A stretch of 64,000 nt of DNA from Delftia tsuruhatensis NBRC 16741 (GTDB lineage Bacteria > Pseudomonadota > Gammaproteobacteria > Burkholderiales > Burkholderiaceae_C), in contig NZ_BCTO01000048.1 of the NCBI RefSeq assembly GCF_001571325.1, positions 1 to 64,000 on the forward strand, read 5' to 3'. Both the position numbers and the translations under genes were made by a program. This document shows positions 6,758-15,694 of this stretch, one piece after another. Below the pieces are notes generated by a model. That model worked only from the letters and a program-made list of their open reading frames with translations. It was not told the DNA's origin and ran no database searches. The stretch's first letter is position 1, and each line of letters opens with the position of its first letter.

Positions 6758-9271
6758 TCACCAGGTGTGCGCGTAGCTGATCTTCAGCACCGTGCCGGCC
6801 GCTGGCAGGCGGCTGGTGTTGTTGTTGCTGCGCAGCAGCTGGCTGTAGAGCGGGAAGTACTGGCGGTTGAACAGGTTTTCCACGCCCAGGGACACACGGT
6901 TCTTGGGGTCGATCTTCCACTGGCTGATCAGGTCCACCGTGGTGTAGCCCCGTGTGTCATAGCGGCCGAAGCCGGTCTTGCCGTCCAGGCGGTAGTCCTT
7001 GGAGGCATAGGCGGTGGCCTGGAGGCGGTGGCTCCAGCGCGTGTCGGGCCGGTACTCCACATAGGCGGTGAGCTTGAGCGGAGGGATGCGAAAGCCCGTC
7101 ATGTCCTGGTAGCCGCTGGCGGCCTGGGGCAGCTCGCGGCCCTTCATCCAGGTGAAGCTGCCGCCCACGCTCCAGTGGTCGTCGTCGCTGAAGTAGTCCA
7201 GGCCGCCTTCGATGCCATGGATCTTCTCGCGGGTGCGCAGCAGGGTCAGGCCATTGTTGAAGCTCTGCACGGCGCCCAGGTTGGAGCGCGACTGGAAGAC
7301 GCTGAGGTTTGCCATCACGTTGGAGAACTTGCCGCGCCAGCCCATTTCATAGGTGTTGGTCTTGACCGCCTGCAGGTTGGAGTTGCCCAGGTTGAAGGCC
7401 GGCGTGGCATTGCGCACCACCACACCGATGTCCGGCAGCTCGAAGCCCTGGCTGTACGAGGCATAGAGCTCCTGGCCGGGGACCGGCGTGAAGACCGTGC
7501 CCAGGTTGTAGGTCCAGGCGTTGTACCTGACGGTGCCGCCGTTCACGGACTGGGGGCTGGGGGCGCGTGACTGCGACAGCGGCGTGAAGTCATTGAAGCT
7601 GGCCTGGGCGCGGTCGTAGCGCAAGCCGCCTTCCGCCGACCATTGCGCATTGAACCGGTGCTGCAGCTGAGCGAAGGCGCCGATGCTGCGCGTGGTAACG
7701 GGCGGCATGTAGATCAGCTGGCCCGTCTTGTGGAAGACCAGGCCGCCGCTGGCGTCATAGGCCCGGGGATCGAAGATGTCGATGGGCATGTCGGTGCGCT
7801 CCTGGTTGAAGTCAGCACCCCAGATCAGCAGGCTCTTCTTGCCGGCGCCCAGCGGCGTCTTCAGGGTCAGGCGCCCGCCAAAGACCTCGGAGTTCTGCAT
7901 GGACTGGTCGACATTGGCGCCCCGCACCGGCACGGCGCGTGCGTCGAAGGGCGCAAAACGGGTGAAGAAGTCCCGGTAGTAGAGCTGGGCGGCCAGCGTG
8001 CTGCCTGCGATGTCCCGGTTCTCGTAGTCCAGGCCCAGCATGGTGTTCTTGATCTGGTTCTGGTCGGCCAGCACCAGGCCCTTGATGGGGCGGGCCGCCG
8101 CCGTTCCTGCCGGCAGCCGCGCCACCGACGGGTCGGAGGCGTAGTCCGTGTCCTGGGCCGCGTTGTAGTGGCTGGCGGTCAATTGCAGGCGCTGGTCGGC
8201 ATCGAGCTTGAAGCCGATCTTGGCCGAGGCGTTGTAGATGTTGGAGTCGAACAGGTCGCCCTGGCTGGGCTCGGGTGCAATGCGGTCGCCCCTGGCGTCG
8301 AAGGCGCCGCCCATGTGCCTGGCGCCCAGGCTCACCGAATAGTCGACCACCTCGCCGCCGCCGGACAGGTAGTGCTGCACCTCGCCGCCCAGCCCCGCGC
8401 CGCGCAGGCGGGACAGCGGGGCCGAGCCGGTGACGATGGTCTCGGCCCGCGTCTCGCCCGAGGGCCGCTTGGTGCGGATGGAGACAATGCCGCCCGCCGC
8501 ACCGCTGCCGTAGATGGCGCTGCTGCCGCGCAGCACCTCGATCTGCTTGATGTCGGCCGGGTTGATGTTGGCCAGGTTCCTGGACGAATCGCGGTTGGTG
8601 TTCAGCGGAACGCCGTCCACCAGCACCAGCATGTTGCGGCCCCGCAGCGTCTGGCCGTAGTCGGTGATGGTGTGGCTGGAGTCCGCCATGCCGGGGACCA
8701 CCTTGCTGAGCATGGTGGCCAGGCTGTCCGAGCCCTGGCGCAGCTGCTCGACCTCCTGGGCTTCCAGGATCGTCACCTGCCGCGAGGGTGCGACCAGGTT
8801 GTTCTGCGTGCGTGCGGTCACCGTGATGGCGGCAAGCTCCGTGGCCTGTGCCGCGGCTTGGGCAGCGGGCACGGCCGCTGCGGCAGACGGCGCCTGGCGG
8901 GCCGCCGCAGGCAGCTTCTCCAGCGCATAGTTGCCCGCACCCACGCGGCGTGCTGTCCAGCCTGACGTGTTCAGCAGCTGGGCAAAGCCTTCCTCCACGG
9001 AGAACGTGCCGGACAGGCCGCGTGTCTCCATGCCGCCGAGCTGCTGCAGGTCCATGCCCAGGTTCACGCCTGCCTGTGCGGCAAAGGCCATCAGCGCCGG
9101 GCCCAGCGGTCCCGGCTGGATCTGGTAGCTCCTGGCAGCGGCGCTGGCGGCCGGCTCGGCCGCCTGGACTGGCAGCGCGTGCAGCAGCAGCGAGGTGCTG
9201 ACGGCCAGGGCCGCCAAGGCGGTGGCGCGCAGGCTGGCGCGTGGTCCGGCGGTGGAAGAAGGGGAGTGCAT
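6758..9271 (-). CDS. TonB-dependent siderophore receptor with STN signalling domain (FecA/FpvA type)
   Basis: An 837-residue outer-membrane receptor. A signal peptide (about residues 1-38, ending in VQAAEPA) is followed by an STN domain (SYQIQPGPLGPALMAFAAQA to about 100), an Ala-rich linker, a plug domain (near 150-260, with RGRNMLVLVDGVPLN and RGSSAIYGSGAAGG) and a beta-barrel ending HTW. STN domains signal across the outer membrane to a FecR-type anti-sigma factor. Here fecR and a sigma-factor gene lie directly upstream in the same direction (97-bp gap), forming a transcytoplasmic iron-signalling unit. The siderophore is not predictable from sequence alone. Confidence 0.9.
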   Translation of the reverse strand: MHSPSSTAGPRASLRATALAALAVSTSLLLHALPVQAAEPAASAAARSYQIQPGPLGPALMAFAAQAGVNLGMDLQQLGGMETRGLSGTFSVEEGFAQLLNTSGWTARRVGAGNYALEKLPAAARQAPSAAAAVPAAQAAAQATELAAITVTARTQNNLVAPSRQVTILEAQEVEQLRQGSDSLATMLSKVVPGMADSSHTITDYGQTLRGRNMLVLVDGVPLNTNRDSSRNLANINPADIKQIEVLRGSSAIYGSGAAGGIVSIRTKRPSGETRAETIVTGSAPLSRLRGAGLGGEVQHYLSGGGEVVDYSVSLGARHMGGAFDARGDRIAPEPSQGDLFDSNIYNASAKIGFKLDADQRLQLTASHYNAAQDTDYASDPSVARLPAGTAAARPIKGLVLADQNQIKNTMLGLDYENRDIAGSTLAAQLYYRDFFTRFAPFDARAVPVRGANVDQSMQNSEVFGGRLTLKTPLGAGKKSLLIWGADFNQERTDMPIDIFDPRAYDASGGLVFHKTGQLIYMPPVTTRSIGAFAQLQHRFNAQWSAEGGLRYDRAQASFNDFTPLSQSRAPSPQSVNGGTVRYNAWTYNLGTVFTPVPGQELYASYSQGFELPDIGVVVRNATPAFNLGNSNLQAVKTNTYEMGWRGKFSNVMANLSVFQSRSNLGAVQSFNNGLTLLRTREKIHGIEGGLDYFSDDDHWSVGGSFTWMKGRELPQAASGYQDMTGFRIPPLKLTAYVEYRPDTRWSHRLQATAYASKDYRLDGKTGFGRYDTRGYTTVDLISQWKIDPKNRVSLGVENLFNRQYFPLYSQLLRSNNNTSRLPAAGTVLKISYAHTW

Positions 9272-9367
9272 GGTGTTCTGTCCTCTGGGCTGTCGATGAA
9301 AGTGGTCTTCGCAAGCCTTGACAGGCGAGAGCGAAAAACCGGACAGCCACGGCAGAAAAAAAACGGA

Positions 9368-10321
9368 TCAGCGCCGCGCCACCGTCACCCAGTACCGGCT
9401 GCGCTCGTGCACGCGCACCGGCAGGGTCTGGGCCAGCAGGGCCAGGATGCGGTCGGTGTCATGCAGCTGGTAGGTGCCGGAGACGCGCAGGTCGGCGACA
9501 TCGTCGTCGCACCGCACAAGGCCTTCGCGGTAGCGCGACAGCTCGGCCAGGAAGTCCTGCAGCCGCAGGTTCTCGGCATAGAGCACGCCCAGCGTCCAGG
9601 CCGAGTCCCGCGGCGCCACCGGGCGGGTGGCGCTGGCGCCTTGTCCATCGAATTGCAGTTGCTCGCCCGCATGCACCACCACGGCCGTGGCCGATGCTGC
9701 CGGCGTGACGCGCACCGCGCCCTCCAGCACGGCCAGCGTCGTGCCACGCTCCAGCTTGCGCACGATGAAGCGCGTGCCCAGGGCCTGCATCTGGCCGTCG
9801 TCTGTCTGCACCATGAAAGGCTGGGAGGCGTAGGGCGCCGCATGCGCGGTCTCGACCAGGATTTCCCCGGCATGCTGGCGGATGCGCCGCGCCGTGCCAT
9901 CCATGCGCACGCTGATGGCCGAGGCCGTGTTCAGCTGCACGCGGCTGCCATCGGCCAGCGTGACCGCGCGGCGCTCGCCCCTGGCCGTGCGGTAGTCGGC
10001 CGTCCAGTCCTGCCAGGGCAGATGGCGCCAGGCCAGCCAGCCCAGCGCAGGCGTGGCCAGGGCCAGCACGGCCGAGCGCAGCAACTGGCGCCGTGCCGCC
10101 GAGGGGCGCGCGCGGTTGAGCGTGGCCATGCCGACGGCGGCGGGCACGGTGTTGAAGCGGCCCTTGAGCTGCTCGGCGCATTGCCAGATCTGTTCATGCC
10201 GGCTGCTCTGGCTGCGCCAGCGCGCCAGTTCGGCCTGCTCGGCCGCGCTGAAGTCCGAGGCGTGCCTGCGGGCCAGCCAGCGGGCGGCCTCGTCCAGGAT
10301 GCGTGCGTCTGCGGCCTGCAT
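9368..10321 (-). CDS. FecR-family anti-sigma regulator
   Basis: The 317-residue protein starts at ATG 10321, two bases after the sigma-factor stop. The N-terminal region (ILDEAARWLARRHASDFS) is the DUF4880 cytoplasmic domain that contacts the sigma factor. A single membrane segment lies near residues 78-101 (RSAVLALATPALGWLAW). The periplasmic FecR domain carries RTARGERRAVTLADGS and LGTRFIVRKL, and the C-terminal STN-like segment receives the signal from the receptor. It passes the ligand-loaded state of the downstream receptor to the upstream sigma factor. The open frame extends further upstream, but that part overlaps the sigma gene and is not FecR-like. Confidence 0.9.
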   Translation of the reverse strand: MQAADARILDEAARWLARRHASDFSAAEQAELARWRSQSSRHEQIWQCAEQLKGRFNTVPAAVGMATLNRARPSAARRQLLRSAVLALATPALGWLAWRHLPWQDWTADYRTARGERRAVTLADGSRVQLNTASAISVRMDGTARRIRQHAGEILVETAHAAPYASQPFMVQTDDGQMQALGTRFIVRKLERGTTLAVLEGAVRVTPAASATAVVVHAGEQLQFDGQGASATRPVAPRDSAWTLGVLYAENLRLQDFLAELSRYREGLVRCDDDVADLRVSGTYQLHDTDRILALLAQTLPVRVHERSRYWVTVARR

Positions 10322-10323
10322 GC

Positions 10324-10848
10324 TCAGCGCTCCAGCATCACCAGCAGGCATTGCCGAAAGCCCTGGGCCATGTAGCGCGTCACGGTGCGCACGCTCAGCT
10401 GCATCCGGTCGGCAATGTCCTCGTAGGACAGGTCTTCCAGCTGGGACATGAGAAAGGCCGTGCGCACCCTGGCGGGCAGGGCGTCCAGCAGCGCATCGAG
10501 CTCCTGCAGCGTCTCCAGCAGGATGGCCCGCGCCTCCACGGACGGCACGGTGGCCTGGGGCAGGAGGTGCAGGGAGGCCAGGTAGGCCTGCTCCAGCGAG
10601 CGGCGTTCGAGGTGATTGACCAGCAGCCGCCGGGCCACTGTCGTCAGATAGGCCCGAGGCTCCCGGATGTCCTCGATGGCCTGCGTCCTGGCGCTGACCC
10701 AGATGCGCGTGAACGTGTCCTGGGCCAGGTCGGCCGCATCGCAGCGGTTGCCCAGCCTGCGTTGCAGCCACGCGACCAGCCAAGGGTTGTGCTGCGCGTA
10801 CATGCTGCCCAGAGCCTGGCTGGCGCCACTGTCGGTGGATGGATGCAC
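10324..10848 (-). CDS. ECF sigma-70 factor, FecI family
   Basis: A 174-residue extracytoplasmic-function sigma factor. Region 2 includes CDAADLAQDTFTRIW and PRAYLTTVARRLLVNHLERR, and region 4 is a helix-turn-helix (LSYEDIADRMQLSVRTVTRY). By homology with FecI it directs RNA polymerase to the receptor gene when FecR signals that the receptor is occupied. Gene order sigma-fecR-receptor on one strand is the standard Fec arrangement. A Fur-like box lies about 55 bp upstream, so the unit is probably repressed by iron as well as induced by its siderophore. Confidence 0.92.
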   Translation of the reverse strand: MHPSTDSGASQALGSMYAQHNPWLVAWLQRRLGNRCDAADLAQDTFTRIWVSARTQAIEDIREPRAYLTTVARRLLVNHLERRSLEQAYLASLHLLPQATVPSVEARAILLETLQELDALLDALPARVRTAFLMSQLEDLSYEDIADRMQLSVRTVTRYMAQGFRQCLLVMLER

Positions 10849-10901
10849 GTGCCGGGCCTTTCCTCTTGTGCGTCAAGAAACTGCCGGCATTTTATCCAGT
10901 T

Positions 10902-10922
10902 GATATGAATTCTCATTTGCAT
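10902..10922 (-). promoter_or_regulatory. Probable Fur box upstream of the fecI-like gene
   Basis: On the minus strand this reads ATGCAAATGAGAATTCATAT, close to the AATGA-N-AATT-ATT core of the Fur consensus. It lies between the sigma-factor start and the end of a TetR gene, in an AT-rich spot of otherwise GC-rich DNA. Confidence 0.6.
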
Positions 10923-10950
10923 TGGGATCGGTGCGATCCCGCGCACCGGA

Positions 10951-11595
10951 TCAGCCCGCCGCCGCCAGCCCGTCGAAGGTCGTGCTGGTCACCCAGTCGA
11001 TGATCTGCGCGTGCGTGTACTGGCCCGACTCCTTGAGCAGGGCCACCACCGGATCGCAGGCCCGCGCGAACAGCGTGTAGAGCACCAGTTCGGCCGGCAG
11101 CGTGGCCTGCATCTGGCCGCTGGTCTGGGCCTCGGTGATCCAGATGCTCAGGCGGTTGCTCAGCGCGATCAGCCGGTCCATGTAGTCGTCGTTGGATTGC
11201 AGCGAGGCGCTGAGGTTGGAGTTCTGCGCGGGCAGGGAGGGCATCTCGCCTTCCAGCTGGGTCTGCATGGCCCAGCGCGTCACGGCCTTGAGCTGGTCCA
11301 GCGGGCGCGTGGGCGTGCCGGCCTCGGCCGCCAGGCTGGCTTCGTCGCGCAGGCCGTCCACGAAGGCCAGGGCACGGTCCAGCACGCCCACCATGGCGGC
11401 CCCTGCCAGTTCTTCCTTGGAGGTGAACAGCTTGTACAGGCTGGCCTTGGCCATGCCGGCCTCGGCCGCCACCTCGTCCACCGTCATGGCGTCGTAGCCC
11501 TTGGTGGCCAGCAGCCGGTTGACGGCCGCCACGATGGCCTGCTCGCGCACGCGCTGTATCTGTTCTTTGATGGAGGAGCGGCTTGTCATAGCCAT
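10951..11595 (-). CDS. TetR-family transcriptional regulator
   Basis: A 214-residue regulator. The N-terminal helix-turn-helix spans residues 10-60 (AIVAAVNRLLATKGYDAMTV, EVAAEAGMAKASLYKLF); the rest is an all-helical ligand-binding and dimerisation domain. It is divergent from the eight-gene lipid operon that starts at 11730, and the 134-bp gap holds inverted repeats. A local repressor of that operon and of itself is the natural reading. The ligand is unknown; lipid- or fatty-acid-sensing TetR proteins are common beside such operons, but that is inference. Confidence 0.88.
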   Translation of the reverse strand: MAMTSRSSIKEQIQRVREQAIVAAVNRLLATKGYDAMTVDEVAAEAGMAKASLYKLFTSKEELAGAAMVGVLDRALAFVDGLRDEASLAAEAGTPTRPLDQLKAVTRWAMQTQLEGEMPSLPAQNSNLSASLQSNDDYMDRLIALSNRLSIWITEAQTSGQMQATLPAELVLYTLFARACDPVVALLKESGQYTHAQIIDWVTSTTFDGLAAAG

Positions 11596-11621
11596 ATTTT
11601 AGACCCGACAGGTCATATCCG

Positions 11622-11676
11622 ATACCAAATAGTGCAAAGCGGATACGTTTGGTATATAGTTTGAACTCATCAGTTC
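11622..11676. promoter_or_regulatory. Candidate TetR operators between the divergent genes
   Basis: Two palindromes sit in the AT-rich gap: ATACCAAA (11622-11629) with TTTGGTAT (11648-11655), 18 bp apart, and GAACT-CATC-AGTTC (11663-11676). Either could be bound by the adjacent TetR protein. The ribosome binding site AGGAAGGA of the next gene follows at about 11715. Confidence 0.45.
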
Positions 11677-11729
11677 ACAGTTTGATCTTCATGGTCTGAC
11701 TGATCGATTCAACCAGGAAGGACGCTCCC

Positions 11730-13076
11730 ATGCATCGCATTGCAGTCATCGGGTCGGGGATTGCGGGGCTGGCCGCAGCACGGCGGCTGGCCGGCGCGCC
11801 GGGCGGGCATGGCGTGACCCTGCTGGAGGCAGGCAGCCATTTCGGCGGCCATGCCAACACGGTCGATCTGGCGCTGGGCGGCGTGAGCCAGGGGGTGGAC
11901 ACGGGCTTTCTGGTGTTCAACCACCGCACCTATCCGCTGCTGACCCGTCTGTTCGAAGAGCTGCAGGTGCCCACGGCGGAGGCCGAGATGTCGTTTTCCG
12001 TGCAGGTGCCGCAGGCCGGCGGCCGGGCGGGCCTGGAGTGGAGCGGCAGTTCGCTGGGCGGTGTGTTCGCCCAGCGCAGCAATCTGCTGCGGCCCCGTTT
12101 CCTGAAGATGCTGGCCGAGATCCTGCGCTTCAACCGCCTGACCACGCGCATCGCCGAGGAAGGCGATGAAGCGCGGCTGCGCAGCTGCATCGAAGATTTC
12201 CTGGACGACCACGGCTTCGGGCCGGCCTTTCGCCAGGACTATCTGCTGCCCATGATGGGCTGCATCTGGTCCTGCCCCACCGACCAGATGCTGCGCTTTC
12301 CCGTGGCCACGCTGATCCGCTTTTGCCACAACCACGGCCTGATCCAGGTCACGGACCGGCCGCAGTGGCGCACCGTGCGCGGTGGTTCGCGTCAGTATGT
12401 GCGGCGCATGGTGGCCGCGCTGCAAAAGGACGGCCGCCACGAGGTCCGGCTGAACGCGCCCGTGCTGGGCCTGCGCCGCGCCGCCCACGGCGTGCTGCTG
12501 CAGATGGCGCACGGCACGGAGCGGTTCGACGCCGTGGTGCTGGCCTGCCACAGCGACCAGGCCCTGCGCCTGCTGGGCTCCGATGCCACGCCGCTCGAGC
12601 GCAGCGTGCTGGGCGCCATCCGCTACCAGCCCAACCAGGCCGTGCTGCACACCGATGCCGGCGTGCTGCCGCGCCGCCCGGCGGCCTGGGCCGCCTGGAA
12701 CTACGAACGCGCCGCCGATCCCGGAAAAGACCGGGCCGGCGTCTGCCTGCACTACCTGCTCAACCGCCTGCAGCCCCTGCCGTGGCAGCAGCCCGTGATG
12801 GTGTCGCTGAACCCGGTGCGCCCCATCGATGACAGCCAGGTCCACGCGCGCATCGAGTACAGCCACCCGGTGTTCGACCTGGCCGCCATCGAGGCCCAGG
12901 GCCGGGTGGATGCCCTGCAAGGCCAGCGCAGGACCTGGTTCTGCGGCGCATGGTGCGGCTACGGCTTCCATGAGGACGGCCTGCGCTCGGGCCTGGTCGC
13001 GGCCGACGGCCTGCTGCATGCCCTGCAGACCTTGCCCGTCCTGCCCGCCAGCGCGGCCTTCGAGGGGGTCGCATGA
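11730..13076 (+). CDS. FAD-dependent amine-oxidase-like oxidoreductase
   Basis: A 448-residue flavoprotein. The dinucleotide-binding motif IAVIGSGIAGLAAARRLAG (G8-x-G10-x-x-G13) is at the start, followed by an acidic strand end (LLEAGSHFGGHANTVDL) and the C-terminal FAD-contact region CGAWCGYGFHEDGL. Homologues are annotated as NAD/FAD-binding or amine oxidase family proteins and accompany cyclopropane-fatty-acid-synthase genes in many proteobacteria. In Rhodobacter, flavin-dependent desaturation and oxygenation steps of furan fatty acid synthesis are linked to such operons. It is the first gene of an operon; its stop overlaps the next start by four bases (ATGA). A lipid desaturase or oxidase role is inferred from context. 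Confidence 0.85.
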   Translation: MHRIAVIGSGIAGLAAARRLAGAPGGHGVTLLEAGSHFGGHANTVDLALGGVSQGVDTGFLVFNHRTYPLLTRLFEELQVPTAEAEMSFSVQVPQAGGRAGLEWSGSSLGGVFAQRSNLLRPRFLKMLAEILRFNRLTTRIAEEGDEARLRSCIEDFLDDHGFGPAFRQDYLLPMMGCIWSCPTDQMLRFPVATLIRFCHNHGLIQVTDRPQWRTVRGGSRQYVRRMVAALQKDGRHEVRLNAPVLGLRRAAHGVLLQMAHGTERFDAVVLACHSDQALRLLGSDATPLERSVLGAIRYQPNQAVLHTDAGVLPRRPAAWAAWNYERAADPGKDRAGVCLHYLLNRLQPLPWQQPVMVSLNPVRPIDDSQVHARIEYSHPVFDLAAIEAQGRVDALQGQRRTWFCGAWCGYGFHEDGLRSGLVAADGLLHALQTLPVLPASAAFEGVA

Positions 13077-13825
13077 CGGCCCGGCCGCTCATCGGCTTCG
13101 GCCATGTCTGGCACCGCCGCCTGCGGCCGGTGGAGCATGCCTTCCGCTACCCGGGCTATTTCCTCATGCTGCCCATGCGCAGCCTGCGCACGCACCCGGA
13201 CGCCGCGCTCAGGCGCAACCGCCGTGGCTGGCTGAGCTTCCATGACAGCGACCACGGCGAGGGCGGCTGCGACGCACTGGCCTGGTTCGAGCAGCTGCTG
13301 CACAGCGAAGGCATAGCCGACGCCGATGGCGAAGTCTGGCTGCACACCTTTCCGCGCGTGCTGGGCTACGTGTTCAAGCCCGTGAGCTTTTGGTATGCGC
13401 ACCGCGCCGACGGGTCGCTGGCCGCCGTGCTGGCCGAGGTCAACAACACCTTTGGCGAGCGCCATGCCTATCTGCTGGCGGGGCCGGACCTGGCCTGGGG
13501 CCGCGAGCAGGTGGCGCGCAAGCAATTCCACGTCTCGCCGTTCTGCGAGGTGCGCGGCGAGTACCGCTTCCGCTTCGAACGCAGCGAAGACCGCACCCTG
13601 GCACGCGTGGACCTGCATGACGAGGACGGCCCGCTGCTGCAGACCAGCGTGGGCGGCGTGCTGCAGGTGCTGGATGCCGCCGCCGTGCGCCGCGCCTTCT
13701 TCGGCACCCCTTTGATGACGCTGGGCGTGGTCGCCCGCATCCACTGGCACGCGCTGCTCCTTTGGGCCAAGCGCGTGCCTTTCCATGGCAAACCCTCCGC
13801 GCCCAAGCGCTTCGTCACAAGATGA
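13073..13825 (+). CDS. DUF1365 family protein
   Basis: A 250-residue protein of the DUF1365 family, recognised by the start IGFGHVWHRRLRPVEHAFRY and the conserved PVSFWYAHRADGS and EVNNTFGERHAYLL segments. DUF1365 proteins nearly always lie between a FAD oxidoreductase and a cyclopropane-fatty-acid-synthase homologue, as here. The biochemical role is not established; a part in building or delivering the modified acyl chain is likely. There is no signal peptide or membrane segment. It overlaps both neighbours by four bases, so translation is probably coupled. Confidence 0.88.
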   Translation: MTARPLIGFGHVWHRRLRPVEHAFRYPGYFLMLPMRSLRTHPDAALRRNRRGWLSFHDSDHGEGGCDALAWFEQLLHSEGIADADGEVWLHTFPRVLGYVFKPVSFWYAHRADGSLAAVLAEVNNTFGERHAYLLAGPDLAWGREQVARKQFHVSPFCEVRGEYRFRFERSEDRTLARVDLHDEDGPLLQTSVGGVLQVLDAAAVRRAFFGTPLMTLGVVARIHWHALLLWAKRVPFHGKPSAPKRFVTR

Positions 13826-15090
13826 ACACTACCGCCGCCCCCCTGCTGAGCCCCACCGCCGCAGCGCCGCGCCGCACGCCTGCGCGGGCACGCCGTGTGC
13901 TGAACCTGCTCGAACGCCTGCCCCACGGGCAGCTGGACCTGGAGCAGCCCGATGGCCGCCTGCTGCACCTGCCCCGTCCGCCGTCGGGGGCTGCCGACGC
14001 GCATTGCGTGCTGCACGACTGGCGGGCGCTGGAGCGCACCCTGAAATCGGGCGACATCGGCCTGGCCGAGGGCTATATCGCCGGCGAATGGGACAGCCCC
14101 GACCTGGCCGCCCTGCTGCGCCTGTGCATGGCCAACCGCGACCATGTGCAAAGCCTGGTCTACGGCAGCTGGTGGGGCCGGCTGGGCTACCGCCTGCGCC
14201 ACCTGCTGCAGCGCAATACGCGGGCCGGCAGCGCCAGGAACATCCATGCCCACTACGACCTGGGCAACGATTTCTACCGCCTGTGGCTGGACCCCGGCAT
14301 GAGCTACAGCGCCGCCTGGTTCCAGGGGCGCACGGGTGAATCGCTGCGCCACGCCGACCTGCAGGACGCCCAGCAGGCCAAGCTCAGGCGCACGCTGGAC
14401 GAGGTGCGGCTGCAGCCCGGCCAGCGCCTGCTGGAGATCGGCTGCGGCTGGGGCGGGCTGGCCGAGGCGGCGGCGCAGGAGTTCGGCGCCCGGGTCACGG
14501 GCGTGACGCTGTCGCGCGAGCAACTGGCCTGGGGACAGCAGCGCATGCGGCAGGCCGGCCTGGCCGACGCCGTGGAGCTGCGCTACCAGGACTACCGCGA
14601 CCTGCCGGCACGGCATGCGGGCGAGCCCTTCGACGCCATCGTCTCCATCGAGATGTTCGAGGCCGTGGGCCGAGAATACTGGCGCGGCTACTTCCAGACG
14701 TTGCGCGACTGCCTCAAGCCCGGGGGCCTGGCCTGCATACAGACCATCACGCTGCGCGAGGACCTGTTCGCGCGCTATCTGCGCTCCACCGACTTCATCC
14801 AGCAGTACATCTTCCCGGGCGGGCTGCTGCCCAGCATTCCTGCCTTCGAGCAGGAGGCACGGCGCGCCGGCCTGGTGGTGGAGCGCCGCATGGCCTTCGG
14901 CCGCGACTATGCGGAGACGCTGCGGCGCTGGCGCCAGGCCTTCGATCACCACCTCGACGCCGTGCGGGCCCAGGGCTTTGACGAGCGCTTCGTGCGCATC
15001 TGGACCTTCTACCTCGCCTACTGCGAGGCGGCCTTCGACACCGGCAACACCGATGTCGTCCAGTTCACGCTGCGCAGGCCCCTGCCATGA
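13822..15090 (+). CDS. Cyclopropane-fatty-acyl-phospholipid synthase family methyltransferase
   Basis: 422 residues from ATG 13822. The SAM-binding motif LLEIGCGWGGLAEAAA lies near residue 203 and is preceded by the family signature HYDLGNDFYRLWLDPGMSYS. Further conserved parts are SIEMFEAVGREYW and FIQQYIFPGGLLPS. These enzymes transfer a methyl or methylene group from SAM to a double bond in phospholipid acyl chains. In a setting with FAD oxidoreductase, DUF1365, MFS and DUF3833 genes, the product may be a methylated or furan fatty acid instead of a plain cyclopropane ring; this is inference. It overlaps the next gene by four bases. Confidence 0.9.
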   Translation: MNTTAAPLLSPTAAAPRRTPARARRVLNLLERLPHGQLDLEQPDGRLLHLPRPPSGAADAHCVLHDWRALERTLKSGDIGLAEGYIAGEWDSPDLAALLRLCMANRDHVQSLVYGSWWGRLGYRLRHLLQRNTRAGSARNIHAHYDLGNDFYRLWLDPGMSYSAAWFQGRTGESLRHADLQDAQQAKLRRTLDEVRLQPGQRLLEIGCGWGGLAEAAAQEFGARVTGVTLSREQLAWGQQRMRQAGLADAVELRYQDYRDLPARHAGEPFDAIVSIEMFEAVGREYWRGYFQTLRDCLKPGGLACIQTITLREDLFARYLRSTDFIQQYIFPGGLLPSIPAFEQEARRAGLVVERRMAFGRDYAETLRRWRQAFDHHLDAVRAQGFDERFVRIWTFYLAYCEAAFDTGNTDVVQFTLRRPLP

Positions 15091-15677
15091 AATCGCCACC
15101 ACGTCACATGCCGCGCCGCCAGGCGCTGGCCTGGGGCGCCGCCTGCGCCCTTGTCCCTTCACTGATCGCCATGCCCAACGAACTCCACGCCAAGACTCCG
15201 ACTGCCGACCTTCCGGCCGAACTGCGCAGCGCCCTGCCGGCCGCGCGCCTGGTGGGCACGGGCGTGCTGCGCTTTTTCGGCCTGCGCGTGTACGAGGCAC
15301 GGCTGTGGGCCGCACCGGGCTTTGTGCCCGAGGACTACGCCCGCCACCCGTTCGCGCTGGAGCTGGTCTATGACCGCAAGCTCGAAGGCGCGGCCATCGC
15401 CGAGCGCTCCATCGCCGAAATGCGCAGGGTCGACGGCTTCACCGAGGAGCAGTCCCGCCAATGGCTGGCGCTGATGAAGCAGGCGTTTCCCGATGTGGCG
15501 GCCCAGGACCGGCTGCTGGGCCTGAACGACGGCCAGGGCGAGGTGCGCTTCTTCCACAACGGCCGCCAGACTGCACAGCTGCGCGATGCCGACTATGCGC
15601 GCCTGTTCTTCGGCATCTGGCTCGCGCCCCAGACCTCGGCACCTGCCATGCGCAGCTCGCTGCTGGGCCAATCCTGA
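15087..15677 (+). CDS. Chalcone-isomerase-like secreted protein
   Basis: 196 residues. The N-terminus PRRQALAWGAACALVPSLIA has twin arginines and a hydrophobic core and probably directs export. The mature part (GTGVLRFFGLRVYEARLWAA, AIAERSIAEMRR, FFGIWLAPQTS) is the bacterial chalcone-isomerase-like fold, which in fatty-acid-binding proteins of this superfamily holds lipids. Here it likely binds or guides acyl chains in the periplasm for the same lipid pathway. It overlaps the methyltransferase gene by four bases. Confidence 0.8.
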   Translation: MKSPPRHMPRRQALAWGAACALVPSLIAMPNELHAKTPTADLPAELRSALPAARLVGTGVLRFFGLRVYEARLWAAPGFVPEDYARHPFALELVYDRKLEGAAIAERSIAEMRRVDGFTEEQSRQWLALMKQAFPDVAAQDRLLGLNDGQGEVRFFHNGRQTAQLRDADYARLFFGIWLAPQTSAPAMRSSLLGQS

Positions 15678-15694
15678 GCGCCCGGGACCACGCC